Assembly (NCBI RefSeq): GCF_000469325.1
Contig: NZ_KI271582.1
Span: 22,544 to 57,989 of the forward strand
Origin: Schleiferilactobacillus shenzhenensis LY-73
GTDB taxonomy: Bacteria > Bacillota > Bacilli > Lactobacillales > Lactobacillaceae
Length of the DNA: 35,446 nucleotides
Direction: 5' to 3'
Shown: positions 6,519-17,174 of the stretch, piece after piece
Layout: each line of letters begins with the position of its first letter
Numbering within the stretch: position 1 is the first letter of the stretch
Made by a program: the position numbers and the translations under genes
Notes under the pieces: generated by a model
Told to the model about the DNA's origin: nothing
Database searches by the model: none
The model's input: only the letters and a program-made list of their open reading frames with translations

Positions 6519-9290
6519 ATGGCGCATTACGATGGTCCGGCGTTTTATCGCCGGACACACGGAGAACTGGAGAAAAAGGCCCAGCAGGCCACGGCATCTA
6601 CGTACCAAGTGCCGTTCCAAAAGCAATCAGCCAAAGGTAAGGCGCAGGCGAGTCCCCGACGCCAAGCGGCGCCAGTCCCGCGGCGGCGTTCAGCGGCGGA
6701 CAAGACCCCTGTGGCTGCGGCACCGGATCCGGCTGAGGACTATATCCCGGTCAACCGACTGCACCCGTTTATTTATTCTGACCATCAGCCTGATCCCGCT
6801 ATGGTGGCGGCCTTTGCCAAGACGCCGGCGCAGGTCTATTTGTTTGCGGACGTTGCCGTGACCGATGCGGAGGAGACCGATGCCGATGCACCAGCCTTTG
6901 CTTTGGCCGCAGGGGACGAAGATACACCCGCAACGGCCGTCGACAACGGTGATGGGCAAGAAACTGTCAGTGACCATGAGCCAGCGGACCAGAGTTCAAG
7001 TGACGAAGTGGCACCAGATGAGCCAGAGACGACAGCTGAGAATAGTGCCGCAGACGAACCTGCTGCTTTTTCAGACAATGCGGCGATGGCAACGACCGAT
7101 GCCACCGATGAGCAAATAGAAGGCGAGCCGGCGGCCATTCCTGCCCAGGCTGATGATGGTGACAGCGTCGTTTCCGGGGATGCCAGCGACGAGGTACAAC
7201 CAGCCGCCGACGATGAGGATAAGCCAGACTGGCCATCAGCTGACGAGAAGGCTGAGCAGAGTGTGGATGATGCTGCTGAAACCGAAAGTCCTACCGATTC
7301 AGCAGCCAATGGTGCTGCCGACAACGATATACGGTCAGTTGATCCCCAAAGCAAAAGTTTCGCCGATGCGCAGCAGGCTTTCGAAGAAGAGGCGGCACCA
7401 GAGGCAGATCCTGACACACCCGATGACACTGACTCCGTCGACGATCCTGACGTCGGGGCCTTCCACATTTCCGACGATTTTCTGCAAAGCGCCCTCCAGC
7501 GGCAAATGGCCGACCGGGCGAAGCGGGCGGCGGCCGCTTCCCAAACGGTAGATGAAGAGACTGGCCACGACCAAGACGACCAGCAGTCGACGCTGACTGA
7601 CGAAGCGAGCGCATCAGCTGAAGAACCCGCTGCCACAGAGAAGGCCTCCGCAGCGACAGCCGGCACTTCGACGGTGGCGTCTGATTCTTCCATCCCGGCA
7701 GGCGGCTCAGACCAGGAGCAAGATGATTCAGAAACGCCCACTGCATCCAGAGACACCGACGACCGCGCTGACCAGCACGAGCATGCCGTCCAAACAAACG
7801 ACACCGGTACAGACGAGCTCGAGAAGACGGCGGTCGATTATTCCAATTACCGTCTCCCCGCCGCCGACCTGCTCCGCCCGGTGAACACCGCCGACACGGC
7901 CACCGACGACGAGTGGGTGGCCAACGAGACTGGTCAGTTGAACACGACCCTCAAGGCCTTCCACGTGGACGGCAGTGTCGTTCACCATACCGTCGGGCCC
8001 ACCGTCACCCAGTTCGAGATTCAGCTGGCCCCGGGGGTCAAGGTGTCGAAAGTCACGAACCTCATTGATGACTTGAAGCTGGCCCTGGCGGCGGAGGAGA
8101 TTCGCATTGAAGCGCCGATTCCCGGCAAGCGCACCGTGGGGATTGAAATTCCCAACGCGAAGCCGCGCAATGTGGCCCTCAAGGAGATCGTCGGCTCGAC
8201 GGCGTTTGCCCAGTCCCTTTCTCCCTTAACGGTGGCCTTGGGCATCGACTTGTTCGGGCGGCCGGTGGTGGCGGATCTGCGCAAGATGCCCCACGGTCTG
8301 ATCGCCGGGTCCACCGGCAGCGGGAAGTCCGTGTTCATTAACGGTATTCTGCTGTCACTGCTGCTGAAAGCGACGCCGGATCAGCTCCAGCTCCTGCTTA
8401 TCGACCCCAAGGCCGTGGAGCTGGCGCCGTATAATGACCTGCCCCATCTGCTGGCGCCGGTCATTTCTGACCCGGAAGAAGCAGTGGCGGCCCTGGATTG
8501 GGTCGTCGAACGCATGGAGCAGCGGTATACTCAATTAGTGGCCGCTGGCGTGCGCAACATCGAGGAGTTCAACCAGCGGGCCAAGGCCCAGCACGAACCC
8601 GAGATGCAGATGCCGTACATCGTGGTGGTCATCGACGAGTTGGCGGACCTGATGATGACAACGGCTAACGCCGTCCAAGACAGCATCGCCCGCCTGACCC
8701 AGAAGGCGCGGGCGGCGGGTATCCACCTGCTGATCGCCACCCAGCGGCCCAGCGTGGACGTGCTCACCGGCGTGATCAAGAACAACATTCCCACGCGGAT
8801 TGCGTTCATGGTCTCCAGCCAGGTGGATTCCCGCACCATCCTGGACGCCCAAGGCGCCGAGCGGCTGCTGGGGAAGGGCGACATGCTTTACCGGGCGAAC
8901 GGCTCCAACCACCCGCTGCGGCTCCAAGGCGCTTATGTCACCAGTGCAGAAATCGACCGGGTGACCGCCGCCATCACCGCCCAGGCCGAGGCGGATTATG
9001 TCTTCACGAACAAGGACTTGAAGAAAGCCGCCGAGGTCACCGAGGAAGAAGATCCGCTGTGGGACCAAGTGCTGGATTACGTGCAGCACGAGGACACCAT
9101 TTCGACCAGCAAGCTTCAGCGGCTGTTCTCCATCGGCTACAACCGGGCGGCGAACATCATCGACCATCTGGAGGCCAAGAACCTAGTCTCCGGCCCCCAC
9201 GGCTCTAAGCCCCGCAAGGTCTTCTACCGCGGCGAGGCAGGTTCCGGCGACGCGGACAGCGCGCCGCAACAAGACGAAGAGAAGGACTGA
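6519..9290 (+). CDS. sftA: DNA translocase of the FtsK/SpoIIIE family, soluble SftA type
   Basis: A hexameric ATP-driven pump that moves chromosome arms away from the closing septum. The 923-residue product has no N-terminal membrane segments, unlike FtsK and SpoIIIE, so it is of the soluble SftA (YtpS) class. Residues 1-107 are basic; about 108-432 form a very acidic low-complexity linker rich in Asp, Glu, Ala, Ser and Thr. The motor follows with Walker A GSTGSGKS (597-604), Walker [11 protein letters not shown] (DE at 706-707), and a C-terminal winged-helix gamma domain ([21 protein letters not shown]) that reads DNA polarity sequences. The ATG at 6519 has AGAGGAG 8 bases upstream. The order ytpR-sftA-murC is conserved in Bacillus. 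Confidence 0.93.
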   Translation: MAHYDGPAFYRRTHGELEKKAQQATASTYQVPFQKQSAKGKAQASPRRQAAPVPRRRSAADKTPVAAAPDPAEDYIPVNRLHPFIYSDHQPDPAMVAAFAKTPAQVYLFADVAVTDAEETDADAPAFALAAGDEDTPATAVDNGDGQETVSDHEPADQSSSDEVAPDEPETTAENSAADEPAAFSDNAAMATTDATDEQIEGEPAAIPAQADDGDSVVSGDASDEVQPAADDEDKPDWPSADEKAEQSVDDAAETESPTDSAANGAADNDIRSVDPQSKSFADAQQAFEEEAAPEADPDTPDDTDSVDDPDVGAFHISDDFLQSALQRQMADRAKRAAAASQTVDEETGHDQDDQQSTLTDEASASAEEPAATEKASAATAGTSTVASDSSIPAGGSDQEQDDSETPTASRDTDDRADQHEHAVQTNDTGTDELEKTAVDYSNYRLPAADLLRPVNTADTATDDEWVANETGQLNTTLKAFHVDGSVVHHTVGPTVTQFEIQLAPGVKVSKVTNLIDDLKLALAAEEIRIEAPIPGKRTVGIEIPNAKPRNVALKEIVGSTAFAQSLSPLTVALGIDLFGRPVVADLRKMPHGLIAGSTGSGKSVFINGILLSLLLKATPDQLQLLLIDPKAVELAPYNDLPHLLAPVISDPEEAVAALDWVVERMEQRYTQLVAAGVRNIEEFNQRAKAQHEPEMQMPYIVVVIDELADLMMTTANAVQDSIARLTQKARAAGIHLLIATQRPSVDVLTGVIKNNIPTRIAFMVSSQVDSRTILDAQGAERLLGKGDMLYRANGSNHPLRLQGAYVTSAEIDRVTAAITAQAEADYVFTNKDLKKAAEVTEEEDPLWDQVLDYVQHEDTISTSKLQRLFSIGYNRAANIIDHLEAKNLVSGPHGSKPRKVFYRGEAGSGDADSAPQQDEEKD

Positions 9291-9298
9291 CACAACAA

Positions 9299-10609
9299 AT
9301 GACGAAGTATTATTTCATCGGTATCAAGGGGTCCGGCATGAGCGCCCTGGCACTGATCCTGCACGATTTAGGCAATGACGTTTCCGGTTCGGATATTGAC
9401 CAGTTCACCTTTACGCAGAAACCGCTGGCCGCCGCAGGAATCCCCATGTATCCCTTCGACCCGGCCAACCTCCACGAGGGGATGACGGTCATCCGGGGCA
9501 ACGCCTTCCGCGACGACAATCCCGAGATCGCGCAGGCCAAGAAAATGGGCCTGCCCATGTACCGCTACAACGAGTTCCTCGGGGAATTCATGAAGCCTTA
9601 CACCAGCATCGGCATCAGCGGCACCCACGGCAAGACCAGTACCACCGGCCTGCTGGCCCACACCCTCTCCGGCGTGGCCAAGACCAGCTACCTGATCGGC
9701 GACGGCACCGGCAAGGGGGTGCCCAACGCCCGTTTCTTCGTCTATGAAGCCGACGAGTATGAGCGCCACTTCGTTTCTTACCATCCGGATTACAGTGTTA
9801 TCACCAACATTGACTACGATCACCCGGATTATTACAAGGACATTGACGACGTCGTGTCGGCCTTCCAGCAGGAAGTCGACCAGACCCGCAAGGCCGTCTT
9901 CGCTTGGGGCGACGATCCCCACGTGCACGCACTGCACCACGACGTGCCGATGTACTTCTACGGTTTAAAGGATACCGACGACTTCCAAGCGGTCAACGTT
10001 CAGCGCACCACGAAGGGATCCAGCTTCGACGTCCTCTTCCACAAGCAGCCCATTGGCCATTATGCCGTCTCCCTCTTCGGTGAGCACAGTATCCTCAACA
10101 GCCTGGCCGTCATTGGCGTCGCCCACCTGGAACGGATGGATCCGGCCAAGGTGGCCGCTGAGCTGGAGAGCTTCCAAGGCGTGAAGCGCCGCTTCGCCGA
10201 GACCGATTACGGCAGCACCAAGGTGATCGACGACTACGCCCACCATCCCAACGAGATCCGCGCGACGCTGGATGCGGCCCGCCAGAAGTTCCCGGACAGA
10301 AAGATCGTCGCAGTCTTCCAGCCTCATACGTACACCCGTACCAAGGCGCTGATGCCCGGCTTCGTCAAGAGTTTGAGCCAAGCTGACGCCGTGTACATCT
10401 TCCCCATCTTCGGGTCAGTCCGCGAGTCCCACGGCAACGTCTCCAGCCAGGACCTGGCGGATAAGATCCCCCAAGGAGCAACGGTCCTGACCAACGGCGA
10501 CACGACGCCGCTGCTCAAGGAGCAGGGCAACGTCCTGGTCTTCATGGGCGCCGGTGACATTCAGAAGTACGAGAAGCAGTTCACCGATGCGTTGCAGGCA
10601 GAAAAATAA
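9299..10609 (+). CDS. murC: UDP-N-acetylmuramate--L-alanine ligase
   Basis: MurC adds L-Ala to UDP-MurNAc, the first amino acid of the peptidoglycan stem peptide, in the cytoplasm. The 436-residue protein has the N-terminal nucleotide-sugar fold ([13 protein letters not shown]), the ATP loop GTHGKT (108-113), the EADEYERHF segment with Mg/ATP contacts, and the C-terminal [10 protein letters not shown] and [12 protein letters not shown] motifs of Mur ligases. It starts 8 bases after sftA, and the AAGGA in the sftA end serves as ribosome site. A terminator follows. Confidence 0.97.
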   Translation: MTKYYFIGIKGSGMSALALILHDLGNDVSGSDIDQFTFTQKPLAAAGIPMYPFDPANLHEGMTVIRGNAFRDDNPEIAQAKKMGLPMYRYNEFLGEFMKPYTSIGISGTHGKTSTTGLLAHTLSGVAKTSYLIGDGTGKGVPNARFFVYEADEYERHFVSYHPDYSVITNIDYDHPDYYKDIDDVVSAFQQEVDQTRKAVFAWGDDPHVHALHHDVPMYFYGLKDTDDFQAVNVQRTTKGSSFDVLFHKQPIGHYAVSLFGEHSILNSLAVIGVAHLERMDPAKVAAELESFQGVKRRFAETDYGSTKVIDDYAHHPNEIRATLDAARQKFPDRKIVAVFQPHTYTRTKALMPGFVKSLSQADAVYIFPIFGSVRESHGNVSSQDLADKIPQGATVLTNGDTTPLLKEQGNVLVFMGAGDIQKYEKQFTDALQAEK

Positions 10610-10621
10610 CATGAGTACCGC

Positions 10622-10659
10622 GAAGGCCGTTAGAACGCGTGTTCCGCGGCCTTCTTTTT
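10622..10659 (+). terminator. Rho-independent terminator after murC
   Basis: GAAGGCCG (10622-10629) pairs with CGGCCTTC (10647-10654), with an extra GAAC/GTTC helix inside the loop, followed by TTTTT. Confidence 0.88.
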
Positions 10660-10667
10660 GTTACAAT
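10659..10667 (+). promoter_or_regulatory. Extended -10 promoter of polA
   Basis: TGTTACAAT begins at the end of the murC terminator T-run. No clear -35 is seen. The extended -10 resembles those of hit and sftA. Confidence 0.45.
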
Positions 10668-10727
10668 GGAGAAAGGAAAATGCACGGTGAGCTGGCGGCC
10701 AGCTGGCCGCTGAAGGGAGTTACGATC

Positions 10728-13385
10728 GTGGCAACGGATAAGAAACTATTACTGATCGACGGCAACAGCGTGGCCTTCCGCGCTTTCTTTGCCATGCACG
10801 ACGCACTGGATTCGATGACCAACCATGACGGGCTGCACACCAATGCCCTGTATGCGTTCCGCAACATGCTCAAGAATATTTTGGAGAAAGTTGACCCGAC
10901 GAATGTGCTGGTGGCGTTCGACGCGGGCAAGACCACGTTCCGGACGAAAAAGTTCGCGGAATACAAGGGGACCCGGGCGCGCATGCCGGGCGAGCTGGCT
11001 GAACAGCTGCCCTACATGCACAAGATGCTCGACGCCATGGGCATTAAATGGTATGAGCTGAAAGATTACGAGGCGGACGACATCATCGGCACCATGGCCA
11101 AGGAAGGCGCCGCGGCTGGGATGGCCGTGACCGTCCTCACCGGCGACCGAGACCTGACCCAGCTGGCCAGCGACCGCGTGACGGTGCAGGTCACGGTCAA
11201 GGGGGGTGGTCAGCTGGAGGCTTATACGCCGGCCAGTTTCCAGGCTGACTTGGGGATCACGCCCAAGCAGTTCATCGACATGAAAGCCCTGATGGGTGAT
11301 AATTCCGATAATTATCCCGGGGTTAACAAAGTGGGCAAGGTGACAGCCCGCAAACTCGTCCAGCAGTACGGCTCCGTCGAGGGTATTTACGAGCACATCG
11401 ACGCCATGAAGCCGTCCAAGATGAAGGAGAACTTGTTAAACGACAAGGAGCAAGCCTTTCTCTCCAAAGACTTGGCGACGATTCGGACGGATGCGCCGAT
11501 TACGGTGGGCCTGAAGGACACGGATTATTCCGGGCCGGATACTGCTGCACTGCGGGCCGTCTATGAGGAATTGGACTTCAATTCCTTCTTGAAGGACCTG
11601 GCACCGGACGAGGCCGATGCCGTGGTGCAGAAGGACTTGCCGGTGACCCCGCTGACCAGCGCCGTGCTGACCAAGGCCTTGGCGGGGAAGGCCCCGAAGG
11701 CCGTGATGATCGAGATGCTGGGGGACAATTACCACACCGAGCCGGTCATCGCCGTGGGCGTCGGCACGCCGGACCAATGGTATGTGGCCACGTCAGACGA
11801 GATCCTGCGGGACAAGCTGTTCCAGAGCTGGCTGGCCAATGATGCGCAAGTGAAGTACGTCTTCGACGCCAAGCGGAACTACGTCGCCGCCCACCGCTTC
11901 GGGGCGACGATCAACGGCATCGACTTCGACATGCTGCTGGTCTCGTACCTGCTGAACACGGTCGACAACAGCAACGACCTGGGCGCCGTCGCCGCTCAGC
12001 ACGGGTATCACGGCGTGGAACCGGACGCCACCGTATACGGGACCGGCAAGAAGCGCCAGATTCCGGAGGGACACGACGTCTTCGTTCAGCACATCGCCCA
12101 CAAGATGGCGGCGGTGTACAACCTCAAGGACCAGCTGATCAAGGATTTGCAGGACCACGCTCAGCTGGACCTGTACACGGACTTGGAGCGGCCCCTGGCC
12201 ATTGTCCTGGCCAATATGGAGATCGCCGGCATCAAGTGCGACCCGGACACGTTGAGAAAGATTGGCGCGTCCTTGAAGGACCGCCTGCGCGACCTGGAGA
12301 ACCAGATCTACACCGAAGCCGGCCACGAGTTCAACATCAATTCCACCAAGCAGCTGGGGACCGTCTTGTTCGACGAGATGAAGCTGCCGCCGGTGAAGAA
12401 AACCAAGACCGGATATTCCACTTCCGTCGATGTGCTGGAGAAACTCCAGGACCAGTCGCCGATTATCCAGGAGATCCTCAACTATCGCCAGCTGGCCAAG
12501 ATCCAGTCGACATACGTGGATGGACTCTTGACGACGATCCATCCCGACGGCAAAATTCACACCCGGTATATTCAGACCCTGACCCAGACCGGGCGCCTTT
12601 CTTCCCAGGATCCGAACCTGCAGAATATCCCCATGCACCAGGACGAGGGCAAGCAGATCCGCAAGGCGTTCGTGCCCAGTCACGACGGTTGGGAACTGTT
12701 CGACGCCGACTATTCCCAGGTGGAACTGCGGGTGCTGGCCCACGTCTCCGGCGACAAGAACATGCAGGAGGCGTTCAAGGAGAACCGGGACATCCACGCG
12801 AATACCGCGATGAAGATCTTCCACTTGAGCGACCCCAGCCAGGTGACCGACAACATGCGGCGCCAGGCCAAGGCGACGAACTTCGGAATCGTCTACGGCA
12901 TCTCCGACTATGGCCTGTCCCAGAACATCGGCATCTCCCGGACTCAGGCCAAGGAATTCATCGACGCCTACTTCGAGCAGTATCCCCAGGTCAAGACCTG
13001 GACCGAGCAGATCGTGAAGACGGCCCGGGAGCAGGGCTACGTGGAGACCATCATGCACCGCCGCCGCTACCTGCCGGACATCAACGCCAAGAATCGCAAC
13101 CTGCGCCAGTTCGCCGAGCGCACGGCGATGAACACGCCCATCCAGGGCAGTGCCGCCGACATCATCAAGGTGGCCATGATCAACATGGCCCAGGCCCTCC
13201 AGCAGCAGAAGCTTCAGGCAACCATGCTGCTCCAGGTGCACGATGAACTGATCTTCGAAGCGCCTAAGGAAGAAATCCCCATCTTAGCTAAACTCGTCCC
13301 ATCGATCATGGACTCCGCTGTCAAGCTGGCCGTGCCCCTCAAAGTGGACAGCAGTTCTGGCGCGACGTGGTATGATGTAAAATAA
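10728..13385 (+). CDS. polA: DNA polymerase I
   Basis: PolA removes RNA primers and fills gaps in replication and repair. The 885-residue protein has an N-terminal 5' nuclease (LIDGNSVAFRAFF, DYEADDIIG, LTGDRDLTQL, and the DNA-binding NYPGVNKVGKVTA), a middle 3'-5' exonuclease-like domain, and a family A polymerase domain with motif A DADYSQVELR (about 659-668), motif B RRQAKATNFGIVYG and motif C QVHDE (836-840). The middle domain lacks the DxE metal-binding pair at its start (the segment reads AVMIEMLGDN), so proofreading is probably absent, as in Bacillus PolA. The GTG at 10728 has AAGGGAG 8 bases upstream; upstream in-frame codons run into the terminator and promoter. Confidence 0.97.
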   Translation: MATDKKLLLIDGNSVAFRAFFAMHDALDSMTNHDGLHTNALYAFRNMLKNILEKVDPTNVLVAFDAGKTTFRTKKFAEYKGTRARMPGELAEQLPYMHKMLDAMGIKWYELKDYEADDIIGTMAKEGAAAGMAVTVLTGDRDLTQLASDRVTVQVTVKGGGQLEAYTPASFQADLGITPKQFIDMKALMGDNSDNYPGVNKVGKVTARKLVQQYGSVEGIYEHIDAMKPSKMKENLLNDKEQAFLSKDLATIRTDAPITVGLKDTDYSGPDTAALRAVYEELDFNSFLKDLAPDEADAVVQKDLPVTPLTSAVLTKALAGKAPKAVMIEMLGDNYHTEPVIAVGVGTPDQWYVATSDEILRDKLFQSWLANDAQVKYVFDAKRNYVAAHRFGATINGIDFDMLLVSYLLNTVDNSNDLGAVAAQHGYHGVEPDATVYGTGKKRQIPEGHDVFVQHIAHKMAAVYNLKDQLIKDLQDHAQLDLYTDLERPLAIVLANMEIAGIKCDPDTLRKIGASLKDRLRDLENQIYTEAGHEFNINSTKQLGTVLFDEMKLPPVKKTKTGYSTSVDVLEKLQDQSPIIQEILNYRQLAKIQSTYVDGLLTTIHPDGKIHTRYIQTLTQTGRLSSQDPNLQNIPMHQDEGKQIRKAFVPSHDGWELFDADYSQVELRVLAHVSGDKNMQEAFKENRDIHANTAMKIFHLSDPSQVTDNMRRQAKATNFGIVYGISDYGLSQNIGISRTQAKEFIDAYFEQYPQVKTWTEQIVKTAREQGYVETIMHRRRYLPDINAKNRNLRQFAERTAMNTPIQGSAADIIKVAMINMAQALQQQKLQATMLLQVHDELIFEAPKEEIPILAKLVPSIMDSAVKLAVPLKVDSSSGATWYDVK

Positions 13386-13596
13386 ACCGATGACCGATGA
13401 CCGAAGACCGGTCATCGGGGGACCTTGCGTCGCTTTCGTTTGCCGTTGGCGGGTGTTCGTGGCGGGTGCGGCTTTCATGCTCGCAGGGTTAGGCTGTATT
13501 TTCGCTGACGATAAGTTGTGTTGAGTGGGGATGCAGTGTGCTGGCTCACGGTGCGAGTGGTGTTCGTTGTTAACCCTAGTATCAGGAACGACAGTA
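13386..13596 (+). other. Non-coding gap after polA
   Basis: A 10-bp hairpin, 13387-13396 with 13409-13418, sits directly after the polA stop and includes an imperfect repeat of GATGACC. It has no T-run on the plus strand, so it is not a standard terminator there. The rest (13430-13596) holds no gene with a ribosome site; AGGGTTA near 13487 and TAACCCT near 13570 form a loose inverted repeat. Function unknown. Confidence 0.5.
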
Positions 13597-13767
13597 GGGT
13601 GCTTGCGAGCGGAGCGGATGGGGGCTCAGCCATGAAATTGTTGTTAGCGGGCGATTTTTGCCCGCTTACGACAAGGCCGAGCTTTGAGACAAGGGCGGTT
13701 TTTGCCCTTGGCTCAAAGTCGTGCCCATGGCGTTCCAGCCCCCAATCCGCGGAGCTCGCAAGCACCC
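13597..13767 (+). repeat. Structured intergenic repeat, complete copy A
   Basis: An element of about 171 bases between polA and mutM. The outer arms 13597-13610 and 13754-13767 are perfectly complementary (14 bp). A GGA/GGA internal loop follows, then a second helix of 13 bp (13614-13626 with 13737-13750, one bulged A). Inside are two lateral hairpins: GCGGGC/GCCCGC (13647-13652 and 13660-13665), with a flanking TTGTT/GACAA helix, and CTTTGAG/CTCAAAG (13682-13688 and 13712-13718) topped by CAAGGGC/GCCCTTG. A second full copy in opposite orientation at 18396-18564 has different stem bases that still pair, while the single-stranded blocks are conserved. Confidence 0.9.
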
Positions 13768-13793
13768 GGCCCCAAAGAGAGGAGTGTTCGTCA

Positions 13794-14645
13794 GTGCCGG
13801 AATTACCAGAAGTAGAAACAGTGCGCCGCGGTTTGGCGGACACTGTTGTAGGAAAAACAATCGTGAACGTGACCAGTGACTGGCCAAAAATCGTTGGCGG
13901 CGACGTTGGCGCGTTTGCGGACGTGGTCGTCGGCCGGACCATTGAAGCCATTGGCCGCCGGGGCAAGTATTTGCTTTTCCGGTTCAGCGGCGGCGTGACC
14001 ATGGTGTCCCATCTGCGGATGGAGGGCAAATATGCCTTCACCGTTGACCCGGAGCAGACGCTGGAACGGTTTACCCACGTGGTCTTCACGTTCAGCGACG
14101 GCTCGCAGCTGCGCTACCGGGACATGCGCAAGTTTGGCCGGATGGTGCTCGTGGCCACGGGCGACGAGGATCAGGTGCCCGGCTTGCGAGAATTGGGGCC
14201 AGAACCGTTTGACTCGGCGTTCACTAAGTCGTATTTGCGGACCGCGCTGCAGCGGCGGCACGCGGCGATTAAAGGCGTGCTGCTGAATCAGAGTGTGGTC
14301 GCTGGCCTAGGCAATATTTACGCTGATGAAGTCCTGTGGCTGACGCGGATTCATCCGCTGACGCCAGCCGACGAGATTTCCACGATCAAAATCGGCCGAT
14401 TGCGGGAAGCAATGATTACTGAACTGACCAAGGCCATTGCAGCCCACGGCACCACGGTACACTCCTTCCAAGGGGCCGACGGTGAGACCGGCGACTTCCA
14501 AAATGCGCTCCATGTGTATGGCCGGGAAGGGCAGCCGTGCGAGCGGTGCGGCACGGCTATCGTCAAGATTCGGGTCGCCGGGCGGGGAACGCATTTCTGC
14601 CCCCATTGCCAGCGGCTGCCCCGGCGGAAGGCGGGGGACGTATGA
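13794..14645 (+). CDS. mutM: Formamidopyrimidine-DNA glycosylase (Fpg)
   Basis: MutM removes 8-oxoguanine and formamidopyrimidines from DNA and nicks the abasic site. The 283-residue product begins PELPEVETVRRG after the start residue, placing the catalytic Pro and Glu at positions 2 and 3. The helix-two-turn-helix (LNQSVVAGLGNIYADE) and the C-terminal zinc finger (CERC, then HFCPHC, spacing C-x2-C-x16-C-x2-C) are intact. The start is a GTG with GGAG 9 bases upstream, right after repeat copy A; upstream in-frame codons would run through the repeat and would move the catalytic proline from the N-terminus. It opens the mutM-coaE-nrdR-dnaB-dnaI operon. Confidence 0.96.
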   Translation: MPELPEVETVRRGLADTVVGKTIVNVTSDWPKIVGGDVGAFADVVVGRTIEAIGRRGKYLLFRFSGGVTMVSHLRMEGKYAFTVDPEQTLERFTHVVFTFSDGSQLRYRDMRKFGRMVLVATGDEDQVPGLRELGPEPFDSAFTKSYLRTALQRRHAAIKGVLLNQSVVAGLGNIYADEVLWLTRIHPLTPADEISTIKIGRLREAMITELTKAIAAHGTTVHSFQGADGETGDFQNALHVYGREGQPCERCGTAIVKIRVAGRGTHFCPHCQRLPRRKAGDV

Positions 14646-15265
14646 GTTATGTGCTCGGACTGACCGGCAGTATCGCCACCGGCAAGAGTACGGTCGCTCA
14701 GATCTTCCATGATTACGGTTATCCCGTCGTGGACGCCGATGCGTTGGCGCGCCAAGTCGTGGCACCGGGCAGCGAGGGACTGGCACGGATCAAGCAGACC
14801 TTCGGCCCCAGTGTCATCCAGCCCGACGGCAGTCTGGACCGCCATGCGTTAGGCCGCATCGTCTTCAGCGATCCGGCCCAGCGCCGGAAGCTGGACCAGC
14901 TTAACGGCGGGCTGATCCGCGACGCCATTCAGGCCGAGCTGGACCGGTACAAGGCGGCTGATGCGCCGCTCATCGTCCTGGACATTCCCCTGCTCTTCGA
15001 GGGCGGTTACTACCTGCCCATGGTGGATGGGGTGCTGGTCGCCTATGTCCCGCCCGCGCTGGAGAAGACGCGGCTAATGGCCCGGGACGGCATGACCGCC
15101 GCCGCGGCCGACGTCCGCATCGCGGCGCAGGAGCCGATTGACGAGAAGCGCGCCCGGGCGGATTTCTGGACGGACAACAGCGGTCCGCTTTCTGCCCTCA
15201 AGCCCCAAGTCGACGCCATCCTGAAGCAGCTCGGTCTCGATCCTAAGTTAAGAAATGAGGAATAA
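14642..15265 (+). CDS. coaE: Dephospho-CoA kinase
   Basis: CoaE phosphorylates the 3'-OH of dephospho-CoA, the last step of coenzyme A synthesis. The 207-residue protein has the P-loop [12 protein letters not shown] at residues 6-17, the DADALARQV segment, and the [13 protein letters not shown] substrate-binding stretch. The ATG overlaps the mutM stop by 4 bases (ATGA), so the genes are coupled. The gene ends 2 bases before nrdR. Confidence 0.96.
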   Translation: MSYVLGLTGSIATGKSTVAQIFHDYGYPVVDADALARQVVAPGSEGLARIKQTFGPSVIQPDGSLDRHALGRIVFSDPAQRRKLDQLNGGLIRDAIQAELDRYKAADAPLIVLDIPLLFEGGYYLPMVDGVLVAYVPPALEKTRLMARDGMTAAAADVRIAAQEPIDEKRARADFWTDNSGPLSALKPQVDAILKQLGLDPKLRNEE

Positions 15266-15267
15266 AC

Positions 15268-15780
15268 ATGCTCTGTCCCCGCTGTCACCACAATAGTTCA
15301 CGCGTTATCGACTCGCGCCCGGCCGACGGCAACCGGTCGATCCGGCGCCGGCGCGAATGCGAAAACTGCGGCTATCGCTTCACCACCTTCGAACGGGTGG
15401 AGCAGACGCCGCTGCTGGTCATTAAGAAGAACGGTACCCGGGAAGAATTCAACCGCGAGAAGATTCTGAAGGGGGTCATCCGCGCTGCCGAGAAGCGGCC
15501 GGTGACCATGGAACAGATGACCGGGCTGGTCGACGATGTGGAACGCCAGCTGCGCCAGACCGGTGACAACGAGGTGTCCTCCAAGGACATCGGCGAGGCC
15601 GTCATGACCCGCCTGTCCGGCATCGACGACGTCGCGTACATCCGCTTTGCCAGCGTCTACCGCCAGTTCAAGGACATGAATGTCTTCATGAAGGAACTGC
15701 AAGAAATGATGGCCCGCGGCAACCACCATCCCGATGGTCCCGCACCCGCACCGAAACAAGAGAAGGGGAAGAAAAAATGA
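15268..15780 (+). CDS. nrdR: Transcriptional repressor NrdR
   Basis: NrdR represses ribonucleotide reductase genes in response to (d)ATP. The 170-residue protein has a zinc ribbon with Cys 3, 6, 31 and 34 (CPRC and CENC) and the run of arginines IRRRRE used for DNA binding, then an ATP-cone domain ([16 protein letters not shown] to YRQFKD). The basic C-terminal tail is short and variable. GAGGAA precedes the ATG. The stop overlaps the dnaB start by 4 bases. Confidence 0.97.
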   Translation: MLCPRCHHNSSRVIDSRPADGNRSIRRRRECENCGYRFTTFERVEQTPLLVIKKNGTREEFNREKILKGVIRAAEKRPVTMEQMTGLVDDVERQLRQTGDNEVSSKDIGEAVMTRLSGIDDVAYIRFASVYRQFKDMNVFMKELQEMMARGNHHPDGPAPAPKQEKGKKK

Positions 15781-17174
15781 ACGGAAAGGTCGCTCAAATT
15801 GGCACCTTAGCCGCTTTGGACGGCTTTTTGGTGACGTCGGCGGATTACTTGAGTGCGTACTCGGAAGAGCTGCTGACATATTTGTACCAGCCGCTGACTG
15901 GCGCGGTGGGCTTTTCGCTGTACCATATTTTGGAGACCCAGGTGCACCATAATGATGCGCCGATGCTGTTATCCGAACGTAAAGCGCACATCTGGCTTTT
16001 GACGATGCTGGGGGAAGACTTGACGTCGTTTTTCACTGCCCGGAGCAAGCTGGAAGCCTTGGGGTTGTTACAGTCATACAAGAAATCTGACAAGTTGGGC
16101 ACATACTACATTTATGTTTTGCACGCCCCCTTGGCCCCTAAAGAATTCTTTGCTGAACCGTTGTTATCAGAATTTCTCCGCCAGCAAGTCGAGGATGACC
16201 GGTATAACGAGATTCGGGATCATTTTGCGCAACAGCGCTTTGACATGGGGGATTACACTGAGGTAACTCAGGATTTCACCACGGTCTTTTCTGCTGAGGC
16301 CAGCCGAGTATTACATCATCAGCAGCAAGCCGCAGCGGTGGCACAGCAGTCGGCGCTGAGTCCTAAACCGCGGTACACCAATGACCAGATGCAGGCCTTT
16401 GATTGGGACCTGCTCACCGCCAGTTTGCAATTTGCTCAGATCAATCGAAACCAAATCAACGCGCATGCCCAGACGATTTTTATGCTCCATGAGTTTTATA
16501 AAATCAACGAAGTGGATATGGCTCGGCTGATTGGCAACACCATGAATCTGATGACCAATGAAATTGATGACAAACGCTTGCGCAGTGTGGCCCGGCAACA
16601 ATTTGCCAAACAGGGGCCGTCTGTCCGAGCAGTGGATGCGCCGCCGGTGACGATGCCCAGATTAACAGAACAAGAAATCTTACAAGCAGCCAAAACTTTG
16701 TCGCCAGCTGAGTTCCTGCGTTGGAATCACGCAAAGCTCAACACATTGGTGGGTGTGGCCGAGAATAGCGCCGTCATGTCCATTACCCAACGGCACGTAC
16801 TGCCGGACAGTGTGGTAAACATCATGATCAATTATGCGGTGACCATGTTCAATGCGGTCAACCAGATTCCGATGGAGAAAATGGTTAATGACTTTTTGCG
16901 CAGTCATGTGGACACCCCAGAGAAAGCATTAGCCCATATCAGAGCCCGGGCCCAGAAGCAGCAAGGCGGTAACAGTCAACGGAGCAACTTCCGCAAACCG
17001 GCAGCGATTCCCCCAAAGACGAAGCAACCTGCTTGGGCCGATCCGAACTACAAGCCGCCGGAAGCCCAAGAGGCTGATCCGGAAGTGAAAAAGCGTCTCG
17101 CCGAACGGTTAGCCCGGTATCGAGCAGAAAATCGGGAGAGTGAAAAGAAACGGAAGGGTGGTGCACCGTCATGA
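15777..17174 (+). CDS. dnaB: Replication initiation and membrane attachment protein DnaB
   Basis: The Firmicutes DnaB is a helicase-loading co-factor that works with DnaD and DnaI to place the replicative helicase (DnaC in Bacillus) at the origin and at restart sites. The 465-residue length is close to that of the Bacillus protein (about 470). The N-terminal part has winged-helix character ([26 protein letters not shown]); the C-terminal part has a DnaD/DnaB2-like helical segment ([27 protein letters not shown]) followed by a basic tail. It overlaps nrdR and dnaI by 4 bases each. The call rests on order and these segments. dnaB and dnaI use visibly more AT-ending codons than the genes around them. 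Confidence 0.94.
   Translation: MNGKVAQIGTLAALDGFLVTSADYLSAYSEELLTYLYQPLTGAVGFSLYHILETQVHHNDAPMLLSERKAHIWLLTMLGEDLTSFFTARSKLEALGLLQSYKKSDKLGTYYIYVLHAPLAPKEFFAEPLLSEFLRQQVEDDRYNEIRDHFAQQRFDMGDYTEVTQDFTTVFSAEASRVLHHQQQAAAVAQQSALSPKPRYTNDQMQAFDWDLLTASLQFAQINRNQINAHAQTIFMLHEFYKINEVDMARLIGNTMNLMTNEIDDKRLRSVARQQFAKQGPSVRAVDAPPVTMPRLTEQEILQAAKTLSPAEFLRWNHAKLNTLVGVAENSAVMSITQRHVLPDSVVNIMINYAVTMFNAVNQIPMEKMVNDFLRSHVDTPEKALAHIRARAQKQQGGNSQRSNFRKPAAIPPKTKQPAWADPNYKPPEAQEADPEVKKRLAERLARYRAENRESEKKRKGGAPS

Noticed and set aside
6836-7804. Open frame of 322 codons, Ser/Ala-rich, on the minus strand
   Set aside because: It mirrors the acidic linker of sftA and has no start signals.
11793-13241. Long open frame of 482 codons on the minus strand
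   Set aside because: It is antisense to polA, has His/Gly/Val-rich shadow composition, and no ribosome site. High GC produces such frames.
13387-13418. polA terminator
   Set aside because: The hairpin is stable but is followed by GGGGACC on the plus strand, not a T-run, so it was not called a terminator.
13475-14089. Minus-strand frame across the mutM start and repeat copy A
   Set aside because: It covers a structured repeat and the antisense of mutM; no ribosome site.
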